Assembly: GCF_002831585.1 (NCBI RefSeq)
Contig: NZ_CP025113.1
Span: 2,743,001 to 2,807,000 of the forward strand
DNA: 64,000 nt
Source: Bradyrhizobium sp. SK17
Lineage (GTDB): Bacteria > Pseudomonadota > Alphaproteobacteria > Rhizobiales > Xanthobacteraceae
Reading direction: 5' to 3'
The position numbers were made by a program, and so were the translations under genes. Below, one piece after another: positions 25,293 through 32,509 of the stretch; position 1 is the first letter of the stretch, and each line of letters starts with the position of its first letter. The notes under the pieces are model-generated. The model did not search any database. It was not told where the DNA came from and saw only the letters and a program-made list of their open reading frames with translations.

Positions 25293-26867
25293 TTACACTC
25301 TTATATCGACGCCGCCGAGGGCGCTGGTGGTGCGTCCATAGGAGCGGCCGGCTGCCGCTGCGGGAGCGCTGTCCTCTTCGGCGACGATCAGATGGTGCGC
25401 GTTCGGATTGGACTGGCCATTGCTGTTCTGACCCGACTGCGACTGGTCGCGCAGGCTGAACTGCAATCCGCCATTGCTGGTCGAGAGGCCGGCATTGTCG
25501 AGTGCGCGCTGCAACTGGTTGGCGTCCTGGCGCAGCATCGACAGCGTTTCCGGGCGTTCGACGGTGAGATGCGAGGTCACCTGGCCGTTGCGGTCGACAT
25601 CGATGCGGATATCGATGCGGCCGAGCTCGGCGGGGTCGAGCCGGATCTCGAAGCGGCTCTTGCCGCTCTTGGCGGAGGCCGCGATCTGCATCGCGAGCCC
25701 GCTGAGCGGCACCGCGGCAGCTTGCGCGGCGTTGGTCACGGTCAATTGCGCGGTCGCGGAGGGCGTAGTCTGGGTGGCGGGCAGTTGCGGCTGCAATGCA
25801 TTCGCCGCCTGTGCGCTGGGATCAGGCGTCGCGAGCTGGGCCTGCGCGGCAGCGTGACCGCCGATGGTCGGCGTCGGCGCGGTGCTGCCGTCGCCGTTCG
25901 TATCGGCCTTGATGGCATCGGCCGCACCGTCCGCGGTGGCCTTCGCCTTGCCGGTGACCGCGGCAGCCTGCGCGACCGCGGGCACGATAGTGGTCGGGGC
26001 GGCCGACGCGGCGCCGCCGCTGCTAGAGGCGGCGCTGTCCGGGTCGGCAGGCGCGGTCGCGGTGGCGTCCTTTGCGGTCATCTGCACCTTGGCTTGAATG
26101 GTCTTCGTGGCGGGCGTTGCGGCGGCGACCGTCGTGCCGAGTGCAGCATCGCCGGACGACGCCGCTGCGCCTGCGACCGTTGCGGCATCGGTGCCGGTGA
26201 CGAGCTGCTCCTCGGTCTTGACGCCGGCCGCCTTGGCGACCTTATCGGCATTCGCCGTCGTGACCGCCGCAGTTGCGGTGCCGGTCGCCGCGGGCGTACC
26301 CGTGCCGGCAGTAGCACCAGTGCCGGCGATCGCCGCGCTTGCCGCGATGGCGGCGGCGGCGATCGCAAGCGGTGCGGCCGGCTGGTCGGATGGCGCGCTG
26401 GCCGCCGCCGTCGGATCGGCTGCCGGCGCTGCCGCGGCAGCGATCACCGCACTGGCCGTTGCGGCATTGGACGGATCCGGCTGTGGCGTGGCTTGCGCGG
26501 TCGCCGATGTGCCGGTCGTGGATTGCGTGTCGGTGCTCGATTTCGAGTCGTCCGATTTCGATTTCGACTTGGTCTTGCGCGACGAGGCATCGTCGCTGTC
26601 GACCTTCTTGTCGTCTCGCGAGCTCGTGGAATCCCGCGCGGTCCGGTCGGGGGCCGTGCTGCCGTCGCGGGAGGCATCGTCAGACCGGCGCGCGGGCGCC
26701 GGTTGCGTGTCGTAGCGGCTGCTGTCGCTGCTGGACGCGGTGCCGCTGTCGACCAGCGCGGCAAAACCGTCATTGCTGGTCCGCGAGCTGGAATCGGACC
26801 GCGCAGGGCGCGGTGTCGCGCCCTGAAAAGACAGGCCTGCCAATGCTTCCGACGTGACGCTGACCAC
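25293..26867 (-). CDS. fliK: Flagellar hook-length control protein FliK
   Basis: A 524-residue protein that measures the hook and switches the export gate. The C-terminal Flg_hook domain is clear (FEIRLDPAELGRIDIRIDVD, RNGQVTSHLTVERPETLSML, LDNAGLSTSNGGLQFSL). The N-terminal 400 residues are a low-complexity Ala/Thr/Asp/Ser-rich ruler region with charged patches. GTG 26867 is preferred (GAGGG six bases upstream), since the frame beyond it to 27104 has no ribosome site and crosses a promoter-like sequence. It opens a fliK-flgD operon. Confidence 0.88.
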   Translation of the reverse strand: MVSVTSEALAGLSFQGATPRPARSDSSSRTSNDGFAALVDSGTASSSDSSRYDTQPAPARRSDDASRDGSTAPDRTARDSTSSRDDKKVDSDDASSRKTKSKSKSDDSKSSTDTQSTTGTSATAQATPQPDPSNAATASAVIAAAAAPAADPTAAASAPSDQPAAPLAIAAAAIAASAAIAGTGATAGTGTPAATGTATAAVTTANADKVAKAAGVKTEEQLVTGTDAATVAGAAASSGDAALGTTVAAATPATKTIQAKVQMTAKDATATAPADPDSAASSSGGAASAAPTTIVPAVAQAAAVTGKAKATADGAADAIKADTNGDGSTAPTPTIGGHAAAQAQLATPDPSAQAANALQPQLPATQTTPSATAQLTVTNAAQAAAVPLSGLAMQIAASAKSGKSRFEIRLDPAELGRIDIRIDVDRNGQVTSHLTVERPETLSMLRQDANQLQRALDNAGLSTSNGGLQFSLRDQSQSGQNSNGQSNPNAHHLIVAEEDSAPAAAAGRSYGRTTSALGGVDIRV

Positions 26868-27226
26868 TGCCAACCCTCGCAAATGAGACTTCCGGCGTTC
26901 TGTCAGCAAGGAGTGGGCCAACCACGGCAGGCACAAAATATTCAGATACTTCAATGTATTAGCTTTTGCGCTTACGGACCGGAACCGGTTCCCGACCGGC
27001 CTTCTTTTTGCCCGGCGGCAAGATTTGCCGTCTGCGCGTGGCACGCCGCGGCTTGCGCCGGATTGCCTCGCCGGAATACGGCCTATATTAAAGGTGGCCT
27101 CCAACGCGTCCTGAACCGACCGAGCCGATCTTGGACGCGTTCTAAGGCTCTCTGGACAAAGGCTTTTTCCAATTTCGTCGCGGAGCGCATAAGCTCGCCG
27201 CGACAGTGACCAATGACCGCTTGAAG
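26868..27226. other. Intergenic region between fliK and mnmA
   Basis: 359 bases separating divergent genes. It holds a sigma-54-like promoter for fliK (26906-26920), an A/T-rich stretch near 26935-26965, and no convincing gene. The mnmA promoter must lie in its right half but no clear -35/-10 pair was identified. Confidence 0.5.
26906..26920 (-). promoter_or_regulatory. Candidate sigma-54 promoter of fliK-flgD
   Basis: The minus strand reads TGGCCC-ACTCC-TTGC, one mismatch from the -24/-12 consensus TGGCAC-N5-TTGC at the exact spacing. It lies 39 bases upstream of the fliK GTG. FlbD, encoded in this window, is a sigma-54 activator for this gene class. Confidence 0.5.
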
Positions 27227-28423
27227 ATGCTCAACAGCCTGGACCTCGAAGGCCGCCCTGAAGACACCCGGATCGTCGTTGCGATGTCCGGTGGCGTCGA
27301 CTCGTCGGTGACGGCTGCGCTGTTGAAGTCGCAGGGCTATGACGTGGTCGGGATCACGCTGCAGCTCTACGACCACGGCGCCGCGACCCATCGCAAGGGC
27401 GCCTGCTGCGCCGGCCGCGATATTCACGACGCCCGCAACGTCGCCGAGCGGATCGGCATCCCGCATTACGTGCTCGACTATGAAAGCCGCTTCAAGCAAT
27501 CGGTGATCGACAATTTCGCCGACAGCTACGCGCTTGGCGAGACGCCGGTGCCGTGCATCGAGTGCAACCGTTCGGTCAAGTTCCGCGATCTGCTCGCGAC
27601 CGCGCGCGAGCTCGGCGCGCAGGCGCTCGCCACCGGCCACTATGTCGCCTCGCGCCGGCTCGCGGATGGATCGCGCGCGCTGGTCTGCGCGGCGGATGCC
27701 GACCGCGACCAGAGCTACTTCCTGTTCGCCACCACGCGCGAGCAGCTCGACTTCCTGCGCTTTCCGCTCGGCGACATGACCAAGCCGGAGACCCGCGAAC
27801 TGGCGCGGCGTTTCGAGCTCGAGGTCGCCGACAAGCAGGACAGCCAGGACATCTGCTTCGTGCCGACCGGCCGCTACACCGACATCATCGGACGGCTGAA
27901 GCCGAATGCGATCGCGCCGGGCGACATCGTCGATCTCGCCGGCAACGTCGTCGGCCAGCACCAGGGCATCGTTCATTTCACCGTCGGCCAGCGCAAGGGC
28001 CTCGGCATCGCCTCCGGCCATCCGCTCTATGTGGTCAAGCTCGACGCGGCGACGCGCCGGGTCGTGGTCGGGCCGCGCGAGGCGTTGCGGATGGACCGCA
28101 TCGCGCTGCGCGACGTCAACTGGATCGGCGACGGTGCGCTGGATCGCGTGATCGGCGACGGCATCGAGATCTATGTCCGCGTGCGTTCGACCCGCGCGCC
28201 GCAACCGGCATGGCTGCGCGCCGCCGGTGGCGGTTATGAGGTCGAGCTCGTTGCCGGCGAGGAGGGCGTGTCGCCCGGCCAGGCCTGCGTGTTCTATGAC
28301 GCGGCCTCCGGGCAGGCGCGGGTGCTTGGCGGCGGCTTCATCAAGAGTGCGACCGCAAGCCGTGCGACGCGTGGCGTCACAGGCGATACAGTGGCGCCGC
28401 TCGCGGAAGCGATCCGCGGCTAG
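27227..28423 (+). CDS. mnmA: tRNA-specific 2-thiouridylase MnmA
   Basis: Thiolates U34 of tRNA Lys, Glu and Gln (EC 2.8.1.13). The ATP-pyrophosphatase PP-loop [17 protein letters not shown] is near residues 17-33. Catalytic cysteines sit in [13 protein letters not shown] and [11 protein letters not shown], and the family block [20 protein letters not shown] is present. Length 398 is normal. ATG 27227 ([15 protein letters not shown]) is chosen; an in-frame GTG at 27206 would add seven residues. It stands alone on the plus strand and is followed directly by a palindromic repeat that overlaps its stop codon. Confidence 0.95.
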   Translation: MLNSLDLEGRPEDTRIVVAMSGGVDSSVTAALLKSQGYDVVGITLQLYDHGAATHRKGACCAGRDIHDARNVAERIGIPHYVLDYESRFKQSVIDNFADSYALGETPVPCIECNRSVKFRDLLATARELGAQALATGHYVASRRLADGSRALVCAADADRDQSYFLFATTREQLDFLRFPLGDMTKPETRELARRFELEVADKQDSQDICFVPTGRYTDIIGRLKPNAIAPGDIVDLAGNVVGQHQGIVHFTVGQRKGLGIASGHPLYVVKLDAATRRVVVGPREALRMDRIALRDVNWIGDGALDRVIGDGIEIYVRVRSTRAPQPAWLRAAGGGYEVELVAGEEGVSPGQACVFYDAASGQARVLGGGFIKSATASRATRGVTGDTVAPLAEAIRG

Positions 28424-28471
28424 CGCATGATCCGGAAAAGTGGCAACCGGTTTTCCGAAACGGTCATGCGC
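28423..28471 (+). repeat. Palindromic intergenic repeat (gcgcatga...tcatgcgc)
   Basis: Begins gcgcatgatccggaaaa and ends ttttccg...tcatgcgc, so the outer 8 bases and an inner 7-base arm (cggaaaa / ttttccg) are inverted copies. It starts at the last base of the mnmA stop codon and probably also acts as a transcript end. A decayed relative is at 23974-24022. Confidence 0.75.
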
Positions 28472-28497
28472 AAACAAAGCTGAATTCGGGGCAGGGA

Positions 28498-29136
28498 ATG
28501 GCTGGGGACATCGACCGCGACGGGGTCGAAAAGGCGTATGGCCGCTGGGCACCGATCTACGATCTGGTGTTCGGCAAGGTGTTCGATCACGGCCGTCAAT
28601 CGACCATCGCGGAAGCCGACCGGATCGGCGGACGCGTGCTCGATGTCGGCGTCGGCACCGGGTTGTCGTTGTCGGAATATGCGCGCACGACGCGGCTGTG
28701 CGGCGTCGATATTTCCGAGCCGATGCTGCGGCGGGCGCTCAAGCGCGTGCGTGCGCTGGGCCTCTCCAATGTCGAGACGCTGGCGGTGATGGACGCCAAG
28801 AACCTCGCATTTCCGGACGCATTCTTCGACGCGGTGGTCGCGCAATACGTCATCACCGCGGTGCCGGATCCCGAGGCGACGCTCGACGATTTCATTCGGG
28901 TGCTGAAACCTGGCGGCGAACTGATCCTGGTCAATCACATCGGCGCCGAGAGCGGGGCGCGCCGGGTCTTCGAACTGGCCTTCGCGCCGTTGGCGCGAAG
29001 GCTCGGCTGGCGACCGGAATTTCCGTGGGCGCGACTGACCGACTGGGCCGTCCGGCATGGCGGCGTCAGTCTCGCGGAACGCAGGCCGATGCCGCCGATG
29101 GGGCATTTCTCGCTGATCCGGTTCCGCAAATCGTGA
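28498..29136 (+). CDS. SAM-dependent methyltransferase, PmtA-like (phosphatidylethanolamine N-methyltransferase type)
   Basis: A 212-residue class I methyltransferase. Motif I is RVLDVGVGTGLSLSEYA (residues about 46-62), then GVDISEPMLRRALKRV, VMDAKNLAFPDAFFDAVVAQ and the late RVLKPGGELILVNHIGAESG. The N-terminal AYGRWAPIYDLVFGKVFDHG and the short size resemble Rhodobacter-type phosphatidylethanolamine N-methyltransferase, which makes phosphatidylcholine. Several paralogues of this type exist in Bradyrhizobium, so the exact substrate is uncertain. It follows the repeat after mnmA and has a GGGGCAGGGA-like ribosome site. Confidence 0.78.
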   Translation: MAGDIDRDGVEKAYGRWAPIYDLVFGKVFDHGRQSTIAEADRIGGRVLDVGVGTGLSLSEYARTTRLCGVDISEPMLRRALKRVRALGLSNVETLAVMDAKNLAFPDAFFDAVVAQYVITAVPDPEATLDDFIRVLKPGGELILVNHIGAESGARRVFELAFAPLARRLGWRPEFPWARLTDWAVRHGGVSLAERRPMPPMGHFSLIRFRKS

Positions 29137-29189
29137 GCCTGCGGCGATTTTGACGGGGAACATCGGCGCGTCGTTCCGGTTTTCTCGTC

Positions 29190-29543
29190 ATGACGATCAA
29201 CCGAACACTCGCTTTGTCCTGGGTGCTGATGCTGGCGCCGGCCGTGGCCGCGGCGCAGGCGCCGCCCGCGCCAGCCACGCCGCCGGCGCCGTCACGTACC
29301 GTCCAGAATCAGAATTGCGCGCCGCAGCAGCCGTCGCATCCGGGCGCGGCGGCTTCCGAGGGAACCACCACTGGACAGGGCGCCCAGCCGCTGGGCGACA
29401 AGCTTGCCAAATCCGACGGGGTGCTGTGCCCGCCGGCCGGCGTCGATCCCGAAATGCGTGCGCCGACCCCGCAGGGCGGCAACACGCCAGTGATTCCACC
29501 GCCCGGCAGCCCCGGCGGCGACCCGTCGGTCAGGCCAAAATAA
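29190..29543 (+). CDS. Small exported proline-rich protein
   Basis: A 117-residue protein with a signal peptide (LALSWVLMLAPAVAAAQA) and a low-complexity mature part rich in Pro, Ala and Gly with two Cys (NQNCAPQQP and DGVLCPPAG). These could form one disulfide. No domain is recognised. The composition suggests a flexible periplasmic or surface protein. It lies 53 bases after the methyltransferase gene on the same strand. Confidence 0.6.
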   Translation: MTINRTLALSWVLMLAPAVAAAQAPPAPATPPAPSRTVQNQNCAPQQPSHPGAAASEGTTTGQGAQPLGDKLAKSDGVLCPPAGVDPEMRAPTPQGGNTPVIPPPGSPGGDPSVRPK

Positions 29544-29659
29544 CCTCTCGCCGCAATAGTTTGCGGCCCCGTCCAGCTTTGCTTGACAGGCGCGCATGCC
29601 ACTCTTTATATGCCGCGCGTTCGCAAGGAGCGGCTCCACGCCGCGATCCGCGAGCCCAT

Positions 29660-29736
29660 GGCGGGGTAGCTCAGCTGGTTAGAGCACGGGAATCATAATC
29701 CTGGGGTCGGGGGTTCGAGTCCCTCCCCCGCTACCA
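29660..29736 (+). tRNA. tRNA with CAU anticodon, probably elongator tRNA-Met
   Basis: A full 77-base cloverleaf: acceptor ggcgggg pairing with ccccgct (first pair G-U), D arm gctcagctggttagagc, anticodon arm cggga-atCATaa-tcctg, T arm ggggg-ttcgagt-ccctc, and an encoded CCA. The anticodon CAU fits elongator tRNA-Met; tRNA-Ile2 with a modified C is less likely from the acceptor and anticodon stems. The initiator is excluded by the paired G-U rather than an open 1-72 end and by the lack of three G-C pairs next to the anticodon loop. Confidence 0.93.
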
Positions 29737-30098
29737 TGAGCCGCTCACTCAGCGATTTTCTCCGCCAAACCACGATGTCTTGCGCCGGCATTCGCCGTGG
29801 CGCCGATCTCGTCGAACCAATGAGCGGGCCGTTCACCGCGGTGGATCCGTCCCGTGCTCTGGAGCGCGACCTCTCCCCCGCTCGTCGCTTGACCACGTTC
29901 ATGCTTCGATCTGCGCAAGCTTCAAGAACGTCCGTTGCGGACGCGCGCGGTTTGGGTAGCTCGTCAGATGCGGCTCGCTACGACAAGCGTTGAAGCGCAG
30001 TCGTTGCCGCAAATCCTGTTCGTGGCCTCTCGTCATGCCTTTGTCATCTGGCAGGGCTACCTGCCGTTGTGGTGGAGCCTTCCTCGGATCCCACAGAA
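29737..30098. other. Gene-free stretch after the tRNA
   Basis: 362 bases between the tRNA and the STN gene. Short open frames exist on both strands but none has a ribosome site, a family match or organised composition. The promoter of the STN-sigma-FecR operon should lie in its right part; I could not define it. Confidence 0.5.
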
Positions 30099-30815
30099 AT
30101 GGCAGTTGGGTTTTACTTGCCGGGATCGGTCCCAAGATGCGGTGCCTTGTTGGCGGTGATTGGTTTGGTTGTTGTGATTGCCGCCGTCATTCCGCAGGGC
30201 GTGTTGGCCACTGAGCCGCTCATCGAATTCGACATCCCGGCCGAGCCGCTTGACACGGCACTGACCGCTTATGGCGCGGCAACGCGCATGCAGTTGCTGT
30301 TCGATGCCGATATGACCGAAGGGCGGCGAACGAACGGGGTGAAGGGGGCCTTCACCGCCGAGGCCGCGCTTGCGCAGCTGCTTGCCGGAACCGGGATTGC
30401 TGCGCGGATGATCGGTAATGATGGCCTCACGCTTGTTCCCGAACTCACCGACGGAAACCGGCGCAGCACAAGCGACATGTCTCCGACGGTGCGGCGTTTC
30501 GACGCCTATTCGGCGCGGGTGCAAGACGCGCTGCGCAACGCGCTGTGCCGTCAAAGGGAGACGTTGCCCGGCTCGTATCGTGTGCTGGCGCGGGTCTGGA
30601 TCGGGCAGTCAGGCACGGCCGAGCGCGCGGAACTCCTGACATCGTCCGGCGACGCCAAACGGGACGCGATGCTCGCGACAAGCTTTCGCGAACTCGTGGT
30701 TGGGGCAGCGCCGCCGAGCGATCTACCGCAGCCGGTCACCTTGCTCATCACGTCGGAAGCAATCGCGGACGGCTATTGCAAGGACGCCGCGCGAGGCCGC
30801 GAGGCGAGGCGATGA
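30099..30815 (+). CDS. Periplasmic STN-domain protein with TonB-C-like tail
   Basis: A 238-residue protein: one N-terminal membrane helix or uncleaved leader (LLAVIGLVVVIAAVIPQGVL), then an STN (secretin/TonB short N-terminal) domain at about 40-107 (IEFDIPAEPLDTALTAYGAA, RMQLLFDADMTEGRR, AEAALAQLLAGTGIA). The C-terminal half (RVLARVWIGQSGTAERAELL, SSGDAKRDAML, LPQPVTLLIT) resembles a TonB C-terminal domain. In FecA/FpvA-type receptors the STN domain signals to a FecR anti-sigma; here no receptor barrel is attached. Its stop overlaps the start of the ECF sigma gene (ATGA), so the two are coupled. ATG 30099 is preferred over GTG 30069. Confidence 0.82.
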   Translation: MAVGFYLPGSVPRCGALLAVIGLVVVIAAVIPQGVLATEPLIEFDIPAEPLDTALTAYGAATRMQLLFDADMTEGRRTNGVKGAFTAEAALAQLLAGTGIAARMIGNDGLTLVPELTDGNRRSTSDMSPTVRRFDAYSARVQDALRNALCRQRETLPGSYRVLARVWIGQSGTAERAELLTSSGDAKRDAMLATSFRELVVGAAPPSDLPQPVTLLITSEAIADGYCKDAARGREARR

Positions 30816-31369
30816 CCGAGACCTTGCTGTCGGCGTTGCGTCGTCTTCTGATCGACGACTATCACGGCCTCAAGGAGCGGTTGGGCCGCCGGTTCGGCTC
30901 GTTCGATTTCGCCAGCGAGGTGCTTCACGAAGCATGGTTGCGGCTGCAACGCAGCGACGCCGGCGCGTCGGCAACCGTGGTGCAAAATCCAAGGGCCTAT
31001 CTCTACAAGGTGGTCCTCAATGTGGCGACCGATCGCCAGCGCGCGGAACGGTCGCGGCTCGTTGTGGCCGATGTCGAGGCGATCCACTTGCGGGCTCAAG
31101 ATGATCTCGATCCCGCGCGCATTGCCGAGGCGCGGCTCGAACTGGAAGCGCTGTCCGAGGCCATCAACGCCATGCCGCCGCGCCGGCGGGCGGTTTTCGT
31201 CGCGGCGCGGCTGGAAGGCCTGCCCTACAAGATGATCGCCGAGCGGCTCGGCGTGACGGTACGGGTGGTCGACCGCGAACTGGCGATCGCGCTGGATCAC
31301 CTCAGTAAAGTTTGGAGAAAAGACGAAAGCGGGGGCGGAACGGGTGACCTGGGATCGTCTAGGACATGA
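30812..31369 (+). CDS. ECF sigma factor (FecI-like)
   Basis: A 185-residue group IV sigma factor. Region 2 covers about residues 10-75 (YHGLKERLGRRFGSFDFASE, then LHEAWLRLQ, AYLYKVVLNVATDRQRAE). Region 4 covers about 110-170 (LEALSEAINAMPPRRRAVFV, GLPYKMIAERLGVTVRVVDR). It is the typical small FecI type without extra domains. The ATG overlaps the STN stop codon with GAGGCGAGGCG upstream, and a FecR anti-sigma follows. The longer frame from 30545 is a shadow of the STN gene. Confidence 0.9.
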   Translation: MTETLLSALRRLLIDDYHGLKERLGRRFGSFDFASEVLHEAWLRLQRSDAGASATVVQNPRAYLYKVVLNVATDRQRAERSRLVVADVEAIHLRAQDDLDPARIAEARLELEALSEAINAMPPRRRAVFVAARLEGLPYKMIAERLGVTVRVVDRELAIALDHLSKVWRKDESGGGTGDLGSSRT

Positions 31370-31403
31370 GGCAATCGGCAGAGCGGATCGAACCAGGCAG
31401 GCC

Positions 31404-32390
31404 ATGAGCATTCCACACCGAGATTCGGCGGGCAAAGCAGCGCTGCGGACGGAAGCGCTCGACTGGCTGCGCCGGCTCAACAGCGGTGAGGCCACCGGGG
31501 CTGACGTTCAGGCCTTTGATCGATGGCGTGAAAGCAGTCCCGCCCATGCCGCAGAGTTTGCCGAGGCGACATTGTTCTGGAATGTGCTCGGCGATGCCGC
31601 GCGCAAGGCGGAGGACGCCCGAGCGGCGCAGGCGGCCGTGTCGCAGCCGCAACGAATGCTCGCAAGGCGCGGCTTTCTCATCGGCGGGGCGGCGCTGGCG
31701 GCGTCGGCCGCGGGCGTGGTGGCGCTTCGGCCGCCGCTCGAACTGTGGCCATCCATCGCCGAACTCGCTGCAGATTATCGCACGAGCACGGGTGAACGAC
31801 GAAAGATCGAGATCGGGAACCTGGCCGCGGTGGAGCTCAACACTCGGACCAGCCTAGATCTGCGTGCCCCGGTCGACGGTGGTGCTCAGATCGAGTTGAT
31901 TGCGGGAGAGGCCGCAGTCTCCAGCCGCGGGACCGTCGACCGCGAACTGGTGGTGATCGCGGGCAATGGCCGTGTTGCCGCGCGCGAGGCTTCCTTCAAC
32001 ATCCGCAAGGACGGTGCCTCCGTCAGCGTGAGCTGTAGTGCCGGCGAGCTTGTGGTCAATTGCCAGCAGCGTGCGGTCACCATTCGGAATGGACAGCAGA
32101 TTGTCTATGACGCTGGGGGTCCTCACGAAATTAGCGGAATCGACCCGGAGACCGTTGCTGCCTGGCAACGCGGATTGCTGATATTCCGCCGCGCGCCGCT
32201 GACCCAGGTGATCGATGAGGTGAATCGTTACCGCTCGGGGCGTGTCGTCCTGCTCGATGCGGCGCTCGGCCGACGTCTGGTGGTTGCAAGTTTCCGCCTC
32301 GACCGCATTGAGGATGCGGTTGATTTCATGTCGAAGGCGATGGGTATCCGGATTCGATCCTTGCCTGGTGGCGTCGTGCTGGTGGGGTGA
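31404..32390 (+). CDS. FecR-family anti-sigma factor
   Basis: A 328-residue anti-sigma regulator. Residues about 11-50 are the cytoplasmic DUF4880 sigma-binding segment (ALDWLRRLNSGEATGADVQA). A membrane helix follows (GFLIGGAALAASAAGVVAL) preceded by a twin-arginine-like MLARRGFL. The periplasmic FecR domain (RRKIEIGNLAAVELNTRTSL, VSVSCSAGELVVNCQQ, VTIRNGQQIVYDAGG) and the STN-like C-terminus (LIFRRAPLTQVIDEVNRYRS, ending SLPGGVVLVG) complete it. Start ATG 31404 (AGGCAGG upstream) or GTG 31344. It should hold the upstream sigma until the STN protein signals. Confidence 0.9.
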   Translation: MSIPHRDSAGKAALRTEALDWLRRLNSGEATGADVQAFDRWRESSPAHAAEFAEATLFWNVLGDAARKAEDARAAQAAVSQPQRMLARRGFLIGGAALAASAAGVVALRPPLELWPSIAELAADYRTSTGERRKIEIGNLAAVELNTRTSLDLRAPVDGGAQIELIAGEAAVSSRGTVDRELVVIAGNGRVAAREASFNIRKDGASVSVSCSAGELVVNCQQRAVTIRNGQQIVYDAGGPHEISGIDPETVAAWQRGLLIFRRAPLTQVIDEVNRYRSGRVVLLDAALGRRLVVASFRLDRIEDAVDFMSKAMGIRIRSLPGGVVLVG

Positions 32391-32509
32391 GGGCTCGCAA
32401 GGCGGGGCGATCCCGTTCCCTGCAAAAAAAATCTGGAGCGTCGGTGGATTCCACGATCCGCATCCGTCTTCGCAGCGGATCGAAAATCGATATCGCTGAG
32501 AGGATCGGA

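Noticed and set aside
26940..27080. Arg/Lys-rich short frame on the minus strand (ends in VRKRKS)
   Set aside because: No proper start codon or ribosome site; likely chance in a GC-rich promoter region.
25035..27209. 724-residue plus-strand frame opposite flgD and fliK
   Set aside because: Antisense to the low-complexity fliK region; no ribosome site or recognisable domain.
29660..30098. tRNA 3' end as an integration site for a genomic island
   Set aside because: No integrase gene and no repeated copy of the tRNA 3' end were seen in the window.
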